Of a stretch of 64,000 bases of DNA, positions 1 through 11,092 are shown piece by piece. The stretch's first letter is position 1. The number at the start of each line of letters is the position of its first letter. The translations under genes and the position numbers were made by a program. The notes under the pieces are model-generated. The model ran no database searches. It saw only the letters and a program-made list of their open reading frames with translations, and was not told the origin of the DNA. The DNA comes from Symsagittifera roscoffensis (lineage: Eukaryota; Xenacoelomorpha; Acoela; Convolutidae): assembly GCF_963678635.1 (NCBI RefSeq), contig NC_087063.1, positions 33,826,540 to 33,890,539 on the forward strand, given 5' to 3'.

Positions 1-3000
1 TTTCAGTTTACTCTATTTGAAAACTTTCTTTTTCAATATCTTATCAGGATTCGAAGTCGAAACCTAGTTTATCTAATTCTGCTGAGGTGAGGGTATATAT
101 GTTTTAAAAGAATCAGCAAATTTCAATAATTTTCTCCAAAAAACTTTTGAATGTTTTCTACAACAGAATATTTAAAATTTTTAAACGTATGCTTCGAAAG
201 GTGTGCCAATTTTTTTTTCAACTGATGTTTCCAGAAAAAAATTTTTGGCGGTAGTTTCAAGCTAAAAACTCAATTTAGTGGAAAAATTGTATCAACAATC
301 AATCATTTTTGAAACTGATATTAATTGATTATTTTTCCTAAAATTTTCAAATTCTCAATATTTCTCAATGATTTCAATAGTTTTATAAATGAGTGGAACT
401 AAAATTCCAATCATTTGGTAAAGTTTCCTAAATGCAAGAAATGTTATGTTTGATTTTACTTTAGGCTGTAATTTATGACCAAAAGTCAAGCTACATTTGT
501 TTGCCCAAGTCCTCTTTTTAAATCAAAAACTTCGAACATATAGTTCTCATATATTTGAGATACCCATACATTCAAAACCCAAACATTTCCATAATTCAAA
601 ACAAAGTTAGCTCGAAAACATTTTTTTTTGATAAGAACAAACGTACAACCTCTAAACCAGATTATGGTGAATTCTTAAATCAGCACTCATTTTCTTTTGA
701 AAACGTTTCTGAGAAAAAAACAGGTATTCTGTAAACTGAAATGTTCAAAATCAGTTAGATTATCAGAATTTTTAAGTTTTTTAGGTCAAACTTTTCTTAA
801 TTTTATTTTGAAAAATATGAGTCTCATTGGAATGAATTTTCAACAATCTGTTCGGAAAATAAGCTATTCTATGATGCTATTTATAAGTACTAAGTTATTA
901 AAAACAATAATTAAGAAAAAATCTTCTAGTCAAGGTTTAAAATTAAATTATTAAAATCAATGCGTGCGTGTCTACTGATTAGATTGTAGAACGCATTTTT
1001 AGAAAATATTTACCATCGTAGAAAAACCATATACCAGCTGCCATTGCAATCAATAGTGCAGATCAAAGATTGTTGACTCATTTTCCATTGAGGAGCTAAC
1101 GACAAATGATACTCGGTTGTTGCTCGCTTTGTAAAGTGTGTTATATCTGTCAGAATCATCATACGCAATTTTCTCGTTTCTTTTCAGTGACGGCATCTCA
1201 AAAAATACAAAATGTAGGATAATTAAATCCCCAAAATTTTTAGTGAAATGTTCGTAGAAGTTTTGAATTATCCTAAGAAGTGAAAAAAATTAAAAATAAT
1301 AAATCTGTTTTGACCGAATAACTTTGATTGAAAAAATCAGAATGAAAACAATCCCCTTTGATTTCATTTTAAAAAAATCAAAAATCAGATTTGAGCTTTA
1401 CTTTCTAATGAATTTGATATAGTTTTTGATATCAATCATTTATATCGAGTAGTGTTTTTTGCTAAAGTTTTTATCCATTTCAATAGCAACCAATAGAATC
1501 AAGCTAAGATTTTGTTTGATGTTTAATTGATGACATCAGACATGTAGAATTGAGTATTCTTTCAGATAAAATTTTAGTTTTTTCGATATGAGCAAATCAG
1601 AATGATGCAATCAAAAGTATATATTTTTGTTTTGTTGTTAATAATTTTTAGGATTGAAAAACACGCTCATTGAGTATGGAATTTGAAGAACAGTGAACAA
1701 AAAACTTAATTTGTTGGGTCTGCTTGTTGCATAGTTCATTGAAAGTCATGAAAACTTCTGGACCACGGTTATTTTTCCAGACAAATTATTTTGGAGGCGC
1801 CCGACAATTGTAATTTAGCTCAAGAAAATATATTTCAGTGGTTGGACATAATACGCAGAAAAACGACATGCATCACATATGTCTGAACAAAGGTGACTCA
1901 TGTAGTATAGTTCATGTCATTCTATCCACTAACGAAAAAAAAATGTTCACTGTAAATTGGGGTAGTTATTGAAATCCTTAGAAGAAAAAAGCAATTCAAG
2001 CTATTTTTCTGTGATTATCGTTGATTTATAGATTCTTTCATTTTCTACATTCATCCTTTTGAAAATAAAATAAAATTTTACCTGAGAATCTTTTTTTAAC
2101 TCAAGAATTTTTAAATTCATTGTTTGCTAAACTTTCGGACATCTTCTGCTCGGAAAACATTCCATCGCTACATTCAGACCGTCAAAAATTCATTGAATTT
2201 TGTTTATCTCCCTCAAAATTTTTTTGAAGCTAGGTGTGAAACTGCCATCAATGCCGAAGTTATACTGAACCCACGGATGTCTTATTCGTTCTGACTTTAA
2301 GTTTTTCTGCTACCATGTCCTATATCCGTCATGCTCCTAATATATGTCTTCGATGACCTCCGCTCCATCAGCTATGAAGTTTATGGCCTTGGTTGCGCTC
2401 AATAATTCAATGCTTTGACTACAATTCTACAGCATAGTTTTGCCGACAATTCTATGTGCGTACGTAGTGCTGATGTTAAGTTTCTAACGGATTGAGATCA
2501 TCTACAGATTGTTGAAACACTTGGGGGAACTGCATCGACTCAATTCAAACAACTGCAGACAAAAAGCTTTTGAGTACACAAATATTGTCTGAATTTTTAT
2601 TGCTTCATGATGGACACTAGTTATACAGGCGAATAAGGCAGACTCAAAAACTATCTGCCCGTAATTTCGAGAGAATCGATGTTAGAAGAAAAAACAACGA
2701 TCATGACATCCATGATGAAAAATCACTATGGATAGAACAACCTTTAGCAAGCTTATGACAATTAAGGCTATAATTGCACAGTCGAGGTTGATTTTAAGTT
2801 TCGCCATTTGTTGTATCAAAGTCACCCTGTCGCACCAGGGCAACCAGCACAGAAGTAGTTCAAAACATGTTGAAGCAGGTTTTAAACAGATTTATCAAAA
2901 AATTGAAAATAATTATAAAAGCCATTAAAACCGTGAGAATGATGAAAAAATGAAAAAAAAATTTACAAAAATTTCATGGTGAGATTCAAAAATTAAATCA

Positions 3001-3378
3001 AGTTAAGCTCACATAGAAAATGTGGCTTAAGCCGTAAATGACTTAAAAAAAACCATTCTAAAGAGGCAAAAGGATTTCGTGAAAATTTGAACAAACTAAT
3101 GAAAAATTCCAATTATGCAAAATGTCAAACTCAAAAATTAAGAAATTGACAAGTATTATTCTATAGGAGCTGAAAAACAATAAGAAAATTTAGTAAAATT
3201 GACTTTGAATCACTGCTTTGAGACGTCGCTGCTTTGACGCTAGCGCCAACCAAAATCAATAAAGATGGATGTATCCACAATTGTAGGAACGTGTTTAATA
3301 AACTCGCAAGTTTTTTGTATAACTTTCTTCAATTTTCAAAGAACATTTATTTTACAGATCAAAACAATTCTTTGCTAA
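1..3378. other. AT-rich stretch with no supported gene
   Basis: No long open frame, RNA gene or recognisable repeat boundary is visible. Short open frames at 697-954 and 2728-2928 are low-complexity and look like chance. The part around 2240-2900 is less AT-rich and could hold a decayed coding sequence, but every frame is interrupted and I recognise no family. Confidence 0.5.
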
Positions 3379-4115
3379 TTGTTCCGACTTTCGATACGAA
3401 AATAACGGAATATTTGTGATCGGGTGGAGTTATTTTTCTCCAGACAAATTTCGACTTTTTAACAATCAATTTTTGGCGCAATTTTTTAAATATGATTCAG
3501 AAGGTATTGTTGTGCTGAGCTTCATTTTGAAAAGATATGTTACTTCTGATCACTTTTCGTTAAGTAATGGAGGTTTAAAGATTGCCTTTTTGGCCAATAT
3601 GGGACAATTAAAGAGCGATACATTTTGCGCTATTAACGCGTAAGCGGAGTTTAATCCGTCTTAGAAATCGTTCCAAATTGGTTGAAGCAGGCTATTTGCC
3701 GTAATTGATTTGTTACATGGAGCGAAAACTAGCCTTTTGTACTTTATATGGGGTGTGGGGGGATGATTTTCATTCATGAAAAATTTCAAAATTAAAAAAA
3801 ATTCATAATATTTTATTACATTTAATGGATCTACTTAACAATTGCATCCCTTTGGTATCTACTGAAGAGTTACCACCCTGGTAAAAAAACCAGTAAATTA
3901 GCACTGAGCTTTCTATTGAGAATTAGACTTTGGCTGCATTCTGATCGGTTGAAAATGCGTTATTTTAATCTACTTAACAATTAGCTTTCTTAAAAGGGGG
4001 GTAGGGGCAATTGTTAAGTAGATCCCTTTTAATTGTTTTATGTTATTGCTGCTACGTAAACCTTAAAAGCCAATCGGAACATTCAGGGCTTCGCCCTGAT
4101 ACGAGTAGTCTTGTT
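3379..4115 (+). mobile_element. Helentron-like non-autonomous element, family A, with nested MITE
   Basis: The copy starts with TTGTTCCGACTTTCG and ends after a GC-rich hairpin, CAGGGCTTCGCCCTG at 4084-4098, followed by a short tail ending CTTGTT. Related copies occur at 43.5, 44.2, 49.4-51.0, 51.5, 52.5-54.2 and 56.1 kb. No open frame is conserved, so it is non-autonomous. A 3' hairpin, no full-length terminal inverted repeat, and head-to-tail copies elsewhere suggest a rolling-circle (Helentron-like) element. A 199 bp MITE interrupts it at 3827-4025. Confidence 0.55.
3827..4025. mobile_element. MITE with 19 bp terminal inverted repeats
   Basis: The ends GGATCTACTTAACAATTGC and GCAATTGTTAAGTAGATCC are perfect reverse complements. 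The flanks CATTTAAT (3819-3826) and CTTTTAAT (4026-4033) look like an 8 bp target-site duplication with one mismatch. The intact family A copy at 56.1 kb carries the uninterrupted sequence at this place, which confirms an insertion. Ends beginning GG with 8 bp duplications recall the Merlin superfamily, but this is only suggestive. Confidence 0.75.
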
Positions 4116-6173
4116 AATATTTAACGAGGAGTTCTAGAGTTTTACGATTAAAGATTTGTAGCACTGAAGCAAAATCTATATTCACTACAGCCGAAAATTT
4201 CGAGTTTGCTTTCAAAATGCTTTTCATCGACGTAAAATTTGCCAAACAGCGTTTTTCTTTTTGTACGCAAAGCATTTAGCCGACAATCCATGTGGAGGAT
4301 TGGGTATCTTTTGACTTTTTGAATATTGAATTTTTTTGTCAAACCGAAGAGCCGTTCGAGATCAAAAACATTTTACCAAGATCAATTACCTTGAAATTAC
4401 CTAAATGATCAGCCCGCAAACCGGTAAAACGTTTATTTCAATTGTTATACCACATAGTTTGCAGAGTTAATTGTTAACGATAGAAAGGATAACTTCTTGG
4501 TGCATTATGCGACTTTGTGAGTTATGACCTTTGCCTGTACTCAAAGAGTAATTTCAGATAAGGTACACCGTCTGTTCGTCACGCTATCTTATTTTCGGCC
4601 GGATAGTTTCGTGCAACTTTTTAGTCTAATACCATTCTTAATCTTACTCTTATATCTCCTAGTCTCAATAAATCTAGTGTATACTGGTTTTTGCGAGCTA
4701 GTTCTTGTAGTTTATCCAGAAGGAGAACAACTGTATTCAAAGATTTTTTCAAATAATTCTGGTGCTGAAACTACAAGTAGATTCAGCACTTAAAAATAAG
4801 TGTCGATATTAGAGATGGAATATGGTTGGTTAGTCAGTAAAACTTTATAGTGGTAATTTATCAATAATATAATTGGTTTGTAAATACTAGTTTAGAACTG
4901 GTTCCACCCATCTGGGGTTAAGAGAGTTTTTAATTTTTAATTGTTTATTGTAGTAAAGGACGAGTGATGTAGTTTTCTTTAGAAGTTGTGAGCAGTGACT
5001 TCTTGGAGAGAGGAGAGATGTAGTTGTTTGTGTAGACGGAGAAAACTGGGTTGATCGTGCTTCAAGATGGGTCTCGTTGATTGTGGGTAGTGCTGGGTGA
5101 TTGTGTCAAGACTTCTGATCGATGCAATGATGTATATATTTCCTTAAGTTTAGAGCGAGACTACCTGCAGGGTGAAGTTTGTTTTTTTCGTGTGAAGTGC
5201 CAAGTGACTTGGATCGGTATGTGTAATCAACATCCAGCTGGCCATTGGTCTGGTTCAATGGGTTACTTTTGCTGCAATTGTGAGTCCATACTTAAAATCC
5301 TTTGAGGGTAGTGACTTTGGCAGCAAACCAAATATATTTGCCATTCCAGTGTTGGAATGTAGTCGGGTTGTCACCTCCTTTGCTGCTCGTTCCTTGGGCT
5401 CTAAGAAATCTTTACATATTGCATTTATGTAATTACTTTTTTTTGGGTAAGTTTTCGTTATGATTTATTATTAACTGTTATCGTAAAAGCGTTTTTCTTA
5501 CATTAGTTATTTGTAAAGAATCGCTCACACTAGAGCAACTCTCAGCAAAAACTGAGTGTGGACCACAAAGCGTGGTTGTAGCGCGGTAGGTTAGGCCGGC
5601 TACAGAGCATGCTCAGGACGTCCCTCTGGTTGGTGAGGACAGAAGTTTGCTATATTTTATCGTCTCTTTGTGCAGAGTCTCTTTATTGTTCAAACTTTTG
5701 TTACCTTTTTATTACGTGTTTTTCCTTTTTTTTTGTTTTGGTTGTGTCCTTTTCTCAAAAATAGAATCTTTTGTTTTGGGTGTGTCTATTGACTTTTTGT
5801 GTTTTATTTGATTTTAGTAACACTTGGTTTTAAAATTTTTTTTTCAAGTTTTCAAATTTTCGACTTGAAAACTTGACAGGTTTTAATAAAACTTCTGTTT
5901 TAAATTATTTGCAATTTTTTAAATCAATTTACTACATAGAAATGCTAGTTTACTCCTGTGAGTGTTTTAATTTATGAAATTACTGCTGTGTAAGAGGAAT
6001 TTTTTTTGCTTTAGTTAAATACTGCATTTGTTAAAATGAATTGAAAAAATTTATAGAAAAAATTTTACAATTTTTTATTTATTTTGTTTTGTTTTAAATG
6101 ATCGAGTGGTGAAATCTTTATGAAGAATGGTTAGGAGTGTTTGAAAATTATTAGTTTAAACTATTGATTATAC
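4116..6173. other. Non-coding or decayed flank of the large element
   Basis: No gene is supported. On the minus strand, 5303-4888 is open apart from one stop and is C/A-rich like the minus-strand ORFs that follow, and an AATAAA-like signal lies near 4950. This could be the decayed 3' end of the minus-strand transcription unit. A short GC-richer patch at 5545-5645 is unassigned. Confidence 0.35.
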
Positions 6174-7071
6174 TTACAAAGGGTCGTCGTCATCGGCAAA
6201 AAAAAGAATTGTGTCGGATGATGTGAGTAGTTTAGCAGATATGAGGATGACGTATTTAGTTTGGAGAAGAGGCCATAGAAGCTCGAGTGCTCTGATGATT
6301 TTGTGCTCTTCAGTTTTGAATTCATGCGGTGTGTTTTGAGTTAGATTATAAAGCTTGTGGTTATATTTAGTAGTATGCATATATTCTAGAATTTGGACTT
6401 CGATGGGCTATATATCATCGTGGGGGACAATTAGTGGGCGGGATTCTTCAACATCAAAACTTCTGGTTAGTGTGCAGAATATATACATTTGTCTTATGGG
6501 GTAAAATTTTTGAATGATGCCTTACATATTAGTATCTTCATTAGAATAGGTGAAGTTTAGGAAGAATGGTGAGGTATTTTTAGAGTTAATAAATGTGAAT
6601 CTTTGATGTGGGTTTCGTGATGGCGTATTAGGTATATAGTTGTGTTGAATAAAATTGTAATGCTTGTATGTGTGGGTGTTTAGTGCGTAATATTTTTTGA
6701 TGTGAGCAGTGCAAGTCACGTTCTTTTGGTGTGAGGTAATCAAAAGTTGATGCTGTAGAAAAAATATCTTCGTGTTTTTTATTCGTGCTGTTAATGACAA
6801 ATATATATTGTGATTTTATGAAATTTTTTTTCAGTTAGTTGGGGGTTAGTGTTTTCGTCTTCTTCTAAGGTTGTATCTTTCATATAACGTGCAATAGCGT
6901 GATCATAGTGGTTAATTGAGAATGGGTTTGCTTTCTGTGCAGCAAACCTTTTAATGTTTGCGTTAGTCCTATGGTTGTGAATTTTTTTTCATGCAGTGCT
7001 GTGGTTAGGTGGTGTAGGCGAGTTTGACATAATTCATTGTTTTCTGGGTTATTGTATAATGGAAGTTTCAA
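6174..7071 (-). pseudogene. Cluster of small minus-strand open frames, unknown
   Basis: Three open stretches (6380-6174, 6800-6522, 7071-6880) follow each other on the minus strand downstream of the ORFs at 7.1-7.7 kb. Their products of 68, 92 and 63 residues are rich in His, Asn and Thr. None starts convincingly, so they may be pieces of one frameshifted gene. The first ends in a run of acidic residues. I recognise no domain. Their position suggests they are the last genes of the virus-like minus-strand cluster, but the function is unknown. Confidence 0.35.
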
Positions 7072-7496
7072 TGGGTTAATGAAATGGTAGTATGATGTCC
7101 ATGAGAGTGTGGGAAACAGGCCATATTCGTCAACGTAACTTCGTTGGTTGTTCTCATTGGTCTGATAGTAAGTTTTTTGTGGAAAAAATAGCGAGAACTT
7201 TTGTAAAAATTCCTTAGTGTTTGTGTGGAGTGGGTGAAGAGAAAACAGTCGAGGTGGTCGGGGTGGTGGAATATTTGGGTATTGGGATGTTTTTTTTTGA
7301 ATACTTGGTGGGCTCGGATTTCACCAATTGTTGAGGCTGGGTTGGAGGATTCGGAGGGGGAAATGGATTGTGATAAGTATTGAATTATTAATATGTTAGT
7401 GTTTTGAAGCTGTTGTAGTAAGGTGTTGAAATTATCAAGCTCGTTTTCTAGTTCTTCATTGACAGGGGCTAGGGGGTCGGGTTGGTCACCTGTCAT
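7068..7496 (-). CDS. Hypothetical protein of the virus-like element
   Basis: This open frame encodes 142 residues. The N-terminal third is acidic and Leu/Asn/Gln-rich and could form a short helix or coiled coil (about residues 14-45). The rest is His- and Thr-rich with no recognised motif. Its ATG overlaps the stop codon of the upstream ORF by four bases (ATGA at 7493-7496), so the two could be one frameshifted gene or a coupled pair. It lies downstream of the glycoprotein region in the same direction. It is absent from the second and third copies in this window, so constraint cannot be judged. Confidence 0.4.
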   Translation of the reverse strand: MTGDQPDPLAPVNEELENELDNFNTLLQQLQNTNILIIQYLSQSISPSESSNPASTIGEIRAHQVFKKKHPNTQIFHHPDHLDCFLFTHSTQTLRNFYKSSRYFFHKKLTIRPMRTTNEVTLTNMACFPHSHGHHTTISLTH

Positions 7497-7708
7497 TGGG
7501 AAGAGGATTGGGGTTGCGTCGGTGTAGGAAGAAGGAACTGGGGAAAGTTCATCGGGAGTTGGGGTGTGGAGTGGACAGAAGGGGGGTAGCGAAAAATGGA
7601 CGGGCTGGGCTCGGAAATCTGGAATTTATCTGGAGTTTCGATATCGGAAATATTAAATTGTGAGATTGTATGAAAGACGGTGTTTGCGGAGTCATCATCA
7701 GAATCCAT
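7493..7708 (-). CDS. Hypothetical acidic, Ser/Pro-rich small protein
   Basis: The 71-residue frame starts at an ATG with the acidic sequence MDSDDDSAN. It is rich in Ser, Pro, Gln and Phe and has no predicted membrane segment or recognised domain. The composition suggests a disordered protein or the N-terminal part of a larger protein continued in the overlapping frame at 7496-7068. It sits directly downstream of the glycoprotein tail, so the arrangement resembles a compact viral gene block. Confidence 0.4.
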   Translation of the reverse strand: MDSDDDSANTVFHTISQFNISDIETPDKFQISEPSPSIFRYPPSVHSTPQLPMNFPQFLLPTPTQPQSSSQ

Positions 7709-7836
7709 GCGTGGTGAATTATTAGTGAATGATGGTAAGGGAGCGGAAGTCAGGTCAGAGATTGATATGTTAGGAGATTGACGTTGGAGATTGGATGGGT
7801 AAGAGAAGGAACGATTGAGGGATCCACTCTGGCGGC

Positions 7837-8469
7837 TCAGCGTGGGCTAAAAAGATGGTTGTTCTGAGAACGGAAGTTAGTGATGTGTGGTTTTTCTACA
7901 ATTTGTTCGTATTTGGCTTCTATATGCGGTTGATGGGTTACTATATGAGTAACTGCGCTTTGTGGGTAGCTATGATTTCTAGAGATGTGCTCTGTTACTG
8001 CTGTTTTTCTATAGTTTCGTGGTACTAAAGATAACGGATGGGTTATTATGTAAATTGTGTGATTGTGGTGCAGTAGTTGTTGTATATCTGTTGTCTGGTG
8101 GAGTATCGTACCAATTTGGTGTGATTGATAGTTTATTGAGCGTCCAAAAAAAATTATTAATTGAGGTTGAAAATATACCAAAAAGTTCTGCGAATAATAT
8201 GCGTGCTACACTTGCCTGTTTGTTCACTTGTGTGAGTATTGCGCATGTGTTATAGATTCCTTTTAATAATGAGAAGAGAAATCCAAAAAAATTAAACATA
8301 CTGTATAAGATAGCCAATCTTTCTAAGATGTAATAGGGCCATCCTAGAAAGGCGAGAAGTTAGTTTTTTAGGTTTACAAAACTTAATATATAAACAGGTG
8401 AAATATCTTGTGGACGGTTTTTTTCACCGTTTAATTAAATGTAAACTTTTATTTCTTTAAAGTATCTAC
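7837..8469 (-). pseudogene. Glycoprotein gene, C-terminal membrane anchor and tail (fragment)
   Basis: On the minus strand, around 8350-8150, a hydrophobic stretch rich in Phe, Leu and Ile is followed by a second hydrophobic segment, then a hydrophilic His/Asn/Thr-rich tail in overlapping frames to 7837. This fits the membrane anchor and cytoplasmic tail of the envelope-like glycoprotein whose ectodomain pieces lie just upstream (8.7-10.45 kb). Several frameshifts separate it from the ectodomain. It exists only here, because the tandem duplication begins at 8470 inside this gene. Confidence 0.45.
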
Positions 8470-8692
8470 TGTAGACTTATGCATAGATGTCTGAAAACCC
8501 TGCGGTTTCTGCAAATTTTCTTAAATTTTGATCTAAGCCTTGTCTTTGGATTGTGTCTTTTTTTGTAGGAGTTCGTGAAATTGTTGTGTGCGAATATGAT
8601 GTTGTATATCGGATCTGGAGTATATACTTATCGATTGTAAATCTATATTTGGGTTACGAGCAATAGCTCTGATACTTTCTGGTGAAATTTCT

Positions 8693-9180
8693 TTAATGGT
8701 GGCATAAGTGTAGGGTATGGGGTGAGATGATAGTTTTTATCTTCTCTGGATTTTGCTCTACAACGTTGTGGCTATTATCAGATCCACATGGGACGGCTGT
8801 ATCCCAAAAATTTGTTCGACTAGAAAGTTTGTCGACAAAATGTACTGTATTTTTGTAGAACATAGGGATTCTTTCATAACATCTTTTATCTTCAAAAACA
8901 TATAAGGGTGATACTTTTTTCATACTTGTGTAATACCATAGTTTGTTTCCTTCATAATCAAGGAAATTTGATCTTTCGCCTGATAGTAAATATCCTGTAT
9001 AAGACATTTTTAGTACTGCGAGCGCAAGTGATTCTAAAATTTGTGTTCGTTCAAGTTCACATAATTGATGAAGCGTTTCTAATTCTGATAGTGACATTTC
9101 TTGAAAGATTCTGCTTATTGTGTAATCCAATTTCATGTCTAAGTGGATGTCATAGTGCTTGCGTCGAATTAAGTTTTGTT
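8693..9180 (-). pseudogene. Glycoprotein ectodomain fragment, central/C-terminal part (unit 1)
   Basis: An open frame of 147 codons begins at an ATG at 9136, and coding-like sequence continues upstream to about 9180. It has a helical segment rich in Leu and Glu, then a stretch with Tyr, Gly and paired Cys residues typical of an extracellular fold. By eye it recalls the class III-like glycoproteins of chuvirid and env-bearing retroelement lineages, but this rests on pattern alone. It is separated from the upstream pieces by multiple stops and frameshifts, so no product is expected. Unit 2 has the same piece with a few changes. Confidence 0.45.
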
Positions 9181-9547
9181 CATGAGTGATAGTTTTTGAA
9201 AACGTGTGCTGCCTTTGTTTTGTGGGTGAAGTTTTCCACCATTATTTTCTGTGTTTTCAAGAAATATTATTGGGATGTTTGAATTTTTTCATTAAAAATA
9301 TGATACGTTGGATTTGGGTTACTTATTAATTTTCCTGTTTTCATGTTGAAACTTTTTCGTATTCGAAAAGAATTTCAGAATACTGTGTTTCGTGAAGTGG
9401 TGTTTTCTACTTTCAGGCGAGTTCTTTTTCGAGATAGATTTGAAAACGTGTAAATTTATTTTCTATTCCTTTGATATCGTTGTAACAGTTCCTGTTTTGT
9501 CGGATTTTGTCAGGGTTTAATTTATCATAAGGAATTGATTCAATAAA

Positions 9548-9916
9548 TTATTTTTGATGAATTTTTATCATTCTTGCGTGAATTCGAATTCTTGCAACTT
9601 GAAATGTGGTACATGTGTCCTTAGGGAACCAAACAATAGTTGCTTGTGTTCTTGTTGTTAGATCGCAATAACCTCGGTAATTTTTGCGCAACAAGCGTAA
9701 TCCTTGATAAACTATCGTGTCATCTTTCAAATTTCGAGTTAGTTGAACTTTTTCTAATTGGATATTCCAATCGAAAAACATTTTTTCTTGATATCCTTTG
9801 TTTTTTGTGTCTGCTTTACAATAAAAAAAAGTTGTTAATTCCAATGTGAGGTATCCATTTTTTATCATGGAGATCATGAGTTGATTGTCCATGTGCGCAG
9901 TGGAACGGGTATTCAT
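9548..9916 (-). pseudogene. Glycoprotein ectodomain fragment, middle part (unit 1)
   Basis: This 122-codon open frame lies between the signal-peptide fragment (10451-10011) and the C-terminal ectodomain fragment. The region before it (10010-9917) continues the upstream frame after a stop, then shifts into this frame. That makes it one gene broken by a stop and a frameshift. The product is mixed beta-like and basic, with Cys residues and no membrane segment. The sequence after it (9547-9181) is coding-like but interrupted in all frames. Confidence 0.4.
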
Positions 9917-10010
9917 CGTCTAATTTTAAATTATCTTGGTATCTTTCAAGTTCTGCTTGATAAGCAGAGTCTGAACAAACTTGAAATTTTACCAGTTTTA
10001 GGTTTGTGAT

Positions 10011-10451
10011 TTAATTTGTAGTTAACTGAAATCGTTGGAGCTCGTTTTTACAATTGTCAGGATTAAGCTGTAAAAATCTTTCTATATTGCTTTGATAGAA
10101 AGATTCGTGATCGAGTCTATTTTTGTTTCCGTTTGAGACTTGGGAACAATGTACTTTTTTCTCTGAAAATGTTGCTGTGAATTGATATCCTGTTAAAGTT
10201 GTAGCTCGGGCTTTTGAATAAAATGTCGCTACTATGACGGTTGTTTCTGTTTCTTGTGGTTTGGATTCGCATTGAGTTACTTGGTTTATGGCGTATTTAT
10301 GTAGTGTTTTTTGTTCTTTTTCTTCACAATCATAGTGTGTAACTACTAAATCTTGTGGTACTGTTCGAATGGAAGGACTTTTATGGGATGTTGGTTCTGA
10401 AAGAACAAGGGGAGATAGGGTTTGTAGGAAAAAGACTATTAAGAGATACAT
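10011..10451 (-). pseudogene. Glycoprotein N-terminal part with signal peptide (unit 1)
   Basis: The 146-codon frame starts at an ATG and opens with a clear signal peptide: a hydrophobic core over residues 2-16, then polar sequence. The mature part has a Tyr-Asp-Cys motif near residue 40 and further spaced Cys residues. This fits the N-terminal ectodomain of an envelope or fusion glycoprotein. It stops early, and related sequence continues in broken frames to about 7.8 kb. Its ATG overlaps the end of the ORF upstream (10439-11019). The copy in unit 2 is identical in protein sequence. Confidence 0.5.
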
Positions 10452-11019
10452 GTGAAGGATAGTCCCGAATATGGGTTATTGAATGTTATGTATCCAAGTG
10501 TCTTTTTTGTATATCTATCGTATTTATAGATAATTTCTGTTGTGATAAACGGGGGAAGTAAGGATTTAGCTGTTACATTTGGTAGAGCTAGAGGGAGAGG
10601 TTGATGTACTAGATAGTTTAATTTTACTGTTATTTCAAATTTAAGTGTTAAATTGTCTTGTGTAAGGATTTGTATGTTCTGTTCCTGTATGTTCTTGTGA
10701 ATATCGTGTCTGTATTGTAACCTGATTAGTGCCCAATTATGTAATCTATTACTATAAAGATGTTGACCAAATAAGGGAGGAGGTGTTAGGAATTTGTTGC
10801 AATCTAATCTTAGAGGTATATTTTTCGTTAAATGTTCTCTATATCTATCATGTAAATTTGTAGAGAAATTTAGTGGAAGTGTTGTTGTTGGAGTTTGACT
10901 TGTTGTTGAAGAGTTAAAGGTAAGGATAAGGTTTCTGGTAATGACAAAGATGTATCGGACGAGATATCTATAGGGTTATTTATCAAGTTTGGTTCACCTT
11001 GAGTGAAAAAACGTGTCAT
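10439..11019 (-). pseudogene. Unknown ORF upstream of and overlapping the glycoprotein (unit 1)
   Basis: An ATG at 11019 opens a frame that stops near 10890. A second frame is open from about 10930 to the stop at 10439, giving roughly 190 codons with one frameshift. The protein is polar, rich in Leu, Asn, Thr and Gln, with no recognised motif. Its end overlaps the glycoprotein ATG (10449-10451) by about a dozen bases, as in compact viral genomes. It is missing from simple ORF lists because of the frameshift. It could be a structural protein, but that is a guess. Confidence 0.4.
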
Positions 11020-11092
11020 CCGAGATGGGAGATGTTGTGTTGAGCTTGGGTGTTGAAAGGATTTTCACGAGTATTTGCACGGTTTTTTCTAG

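Noticed and set aside
2240-2900. Possible decayed gene in a less AT-rich patch
   Set aside because: Every frame is interrupted and no family could be recognised on either strand.
4524-4793. 89-codon plus-strand ORF with a hydrophobic segment
   Set aside because: No homologue recognised, no flanking gene signals, and composition typical of random AT-rich DNA.
7068-7071. Second stop-start overlap between small minus-strand ORFs
   Set aside because: The downstream start would be TTG, not ATG, so the overlap carries no weight.
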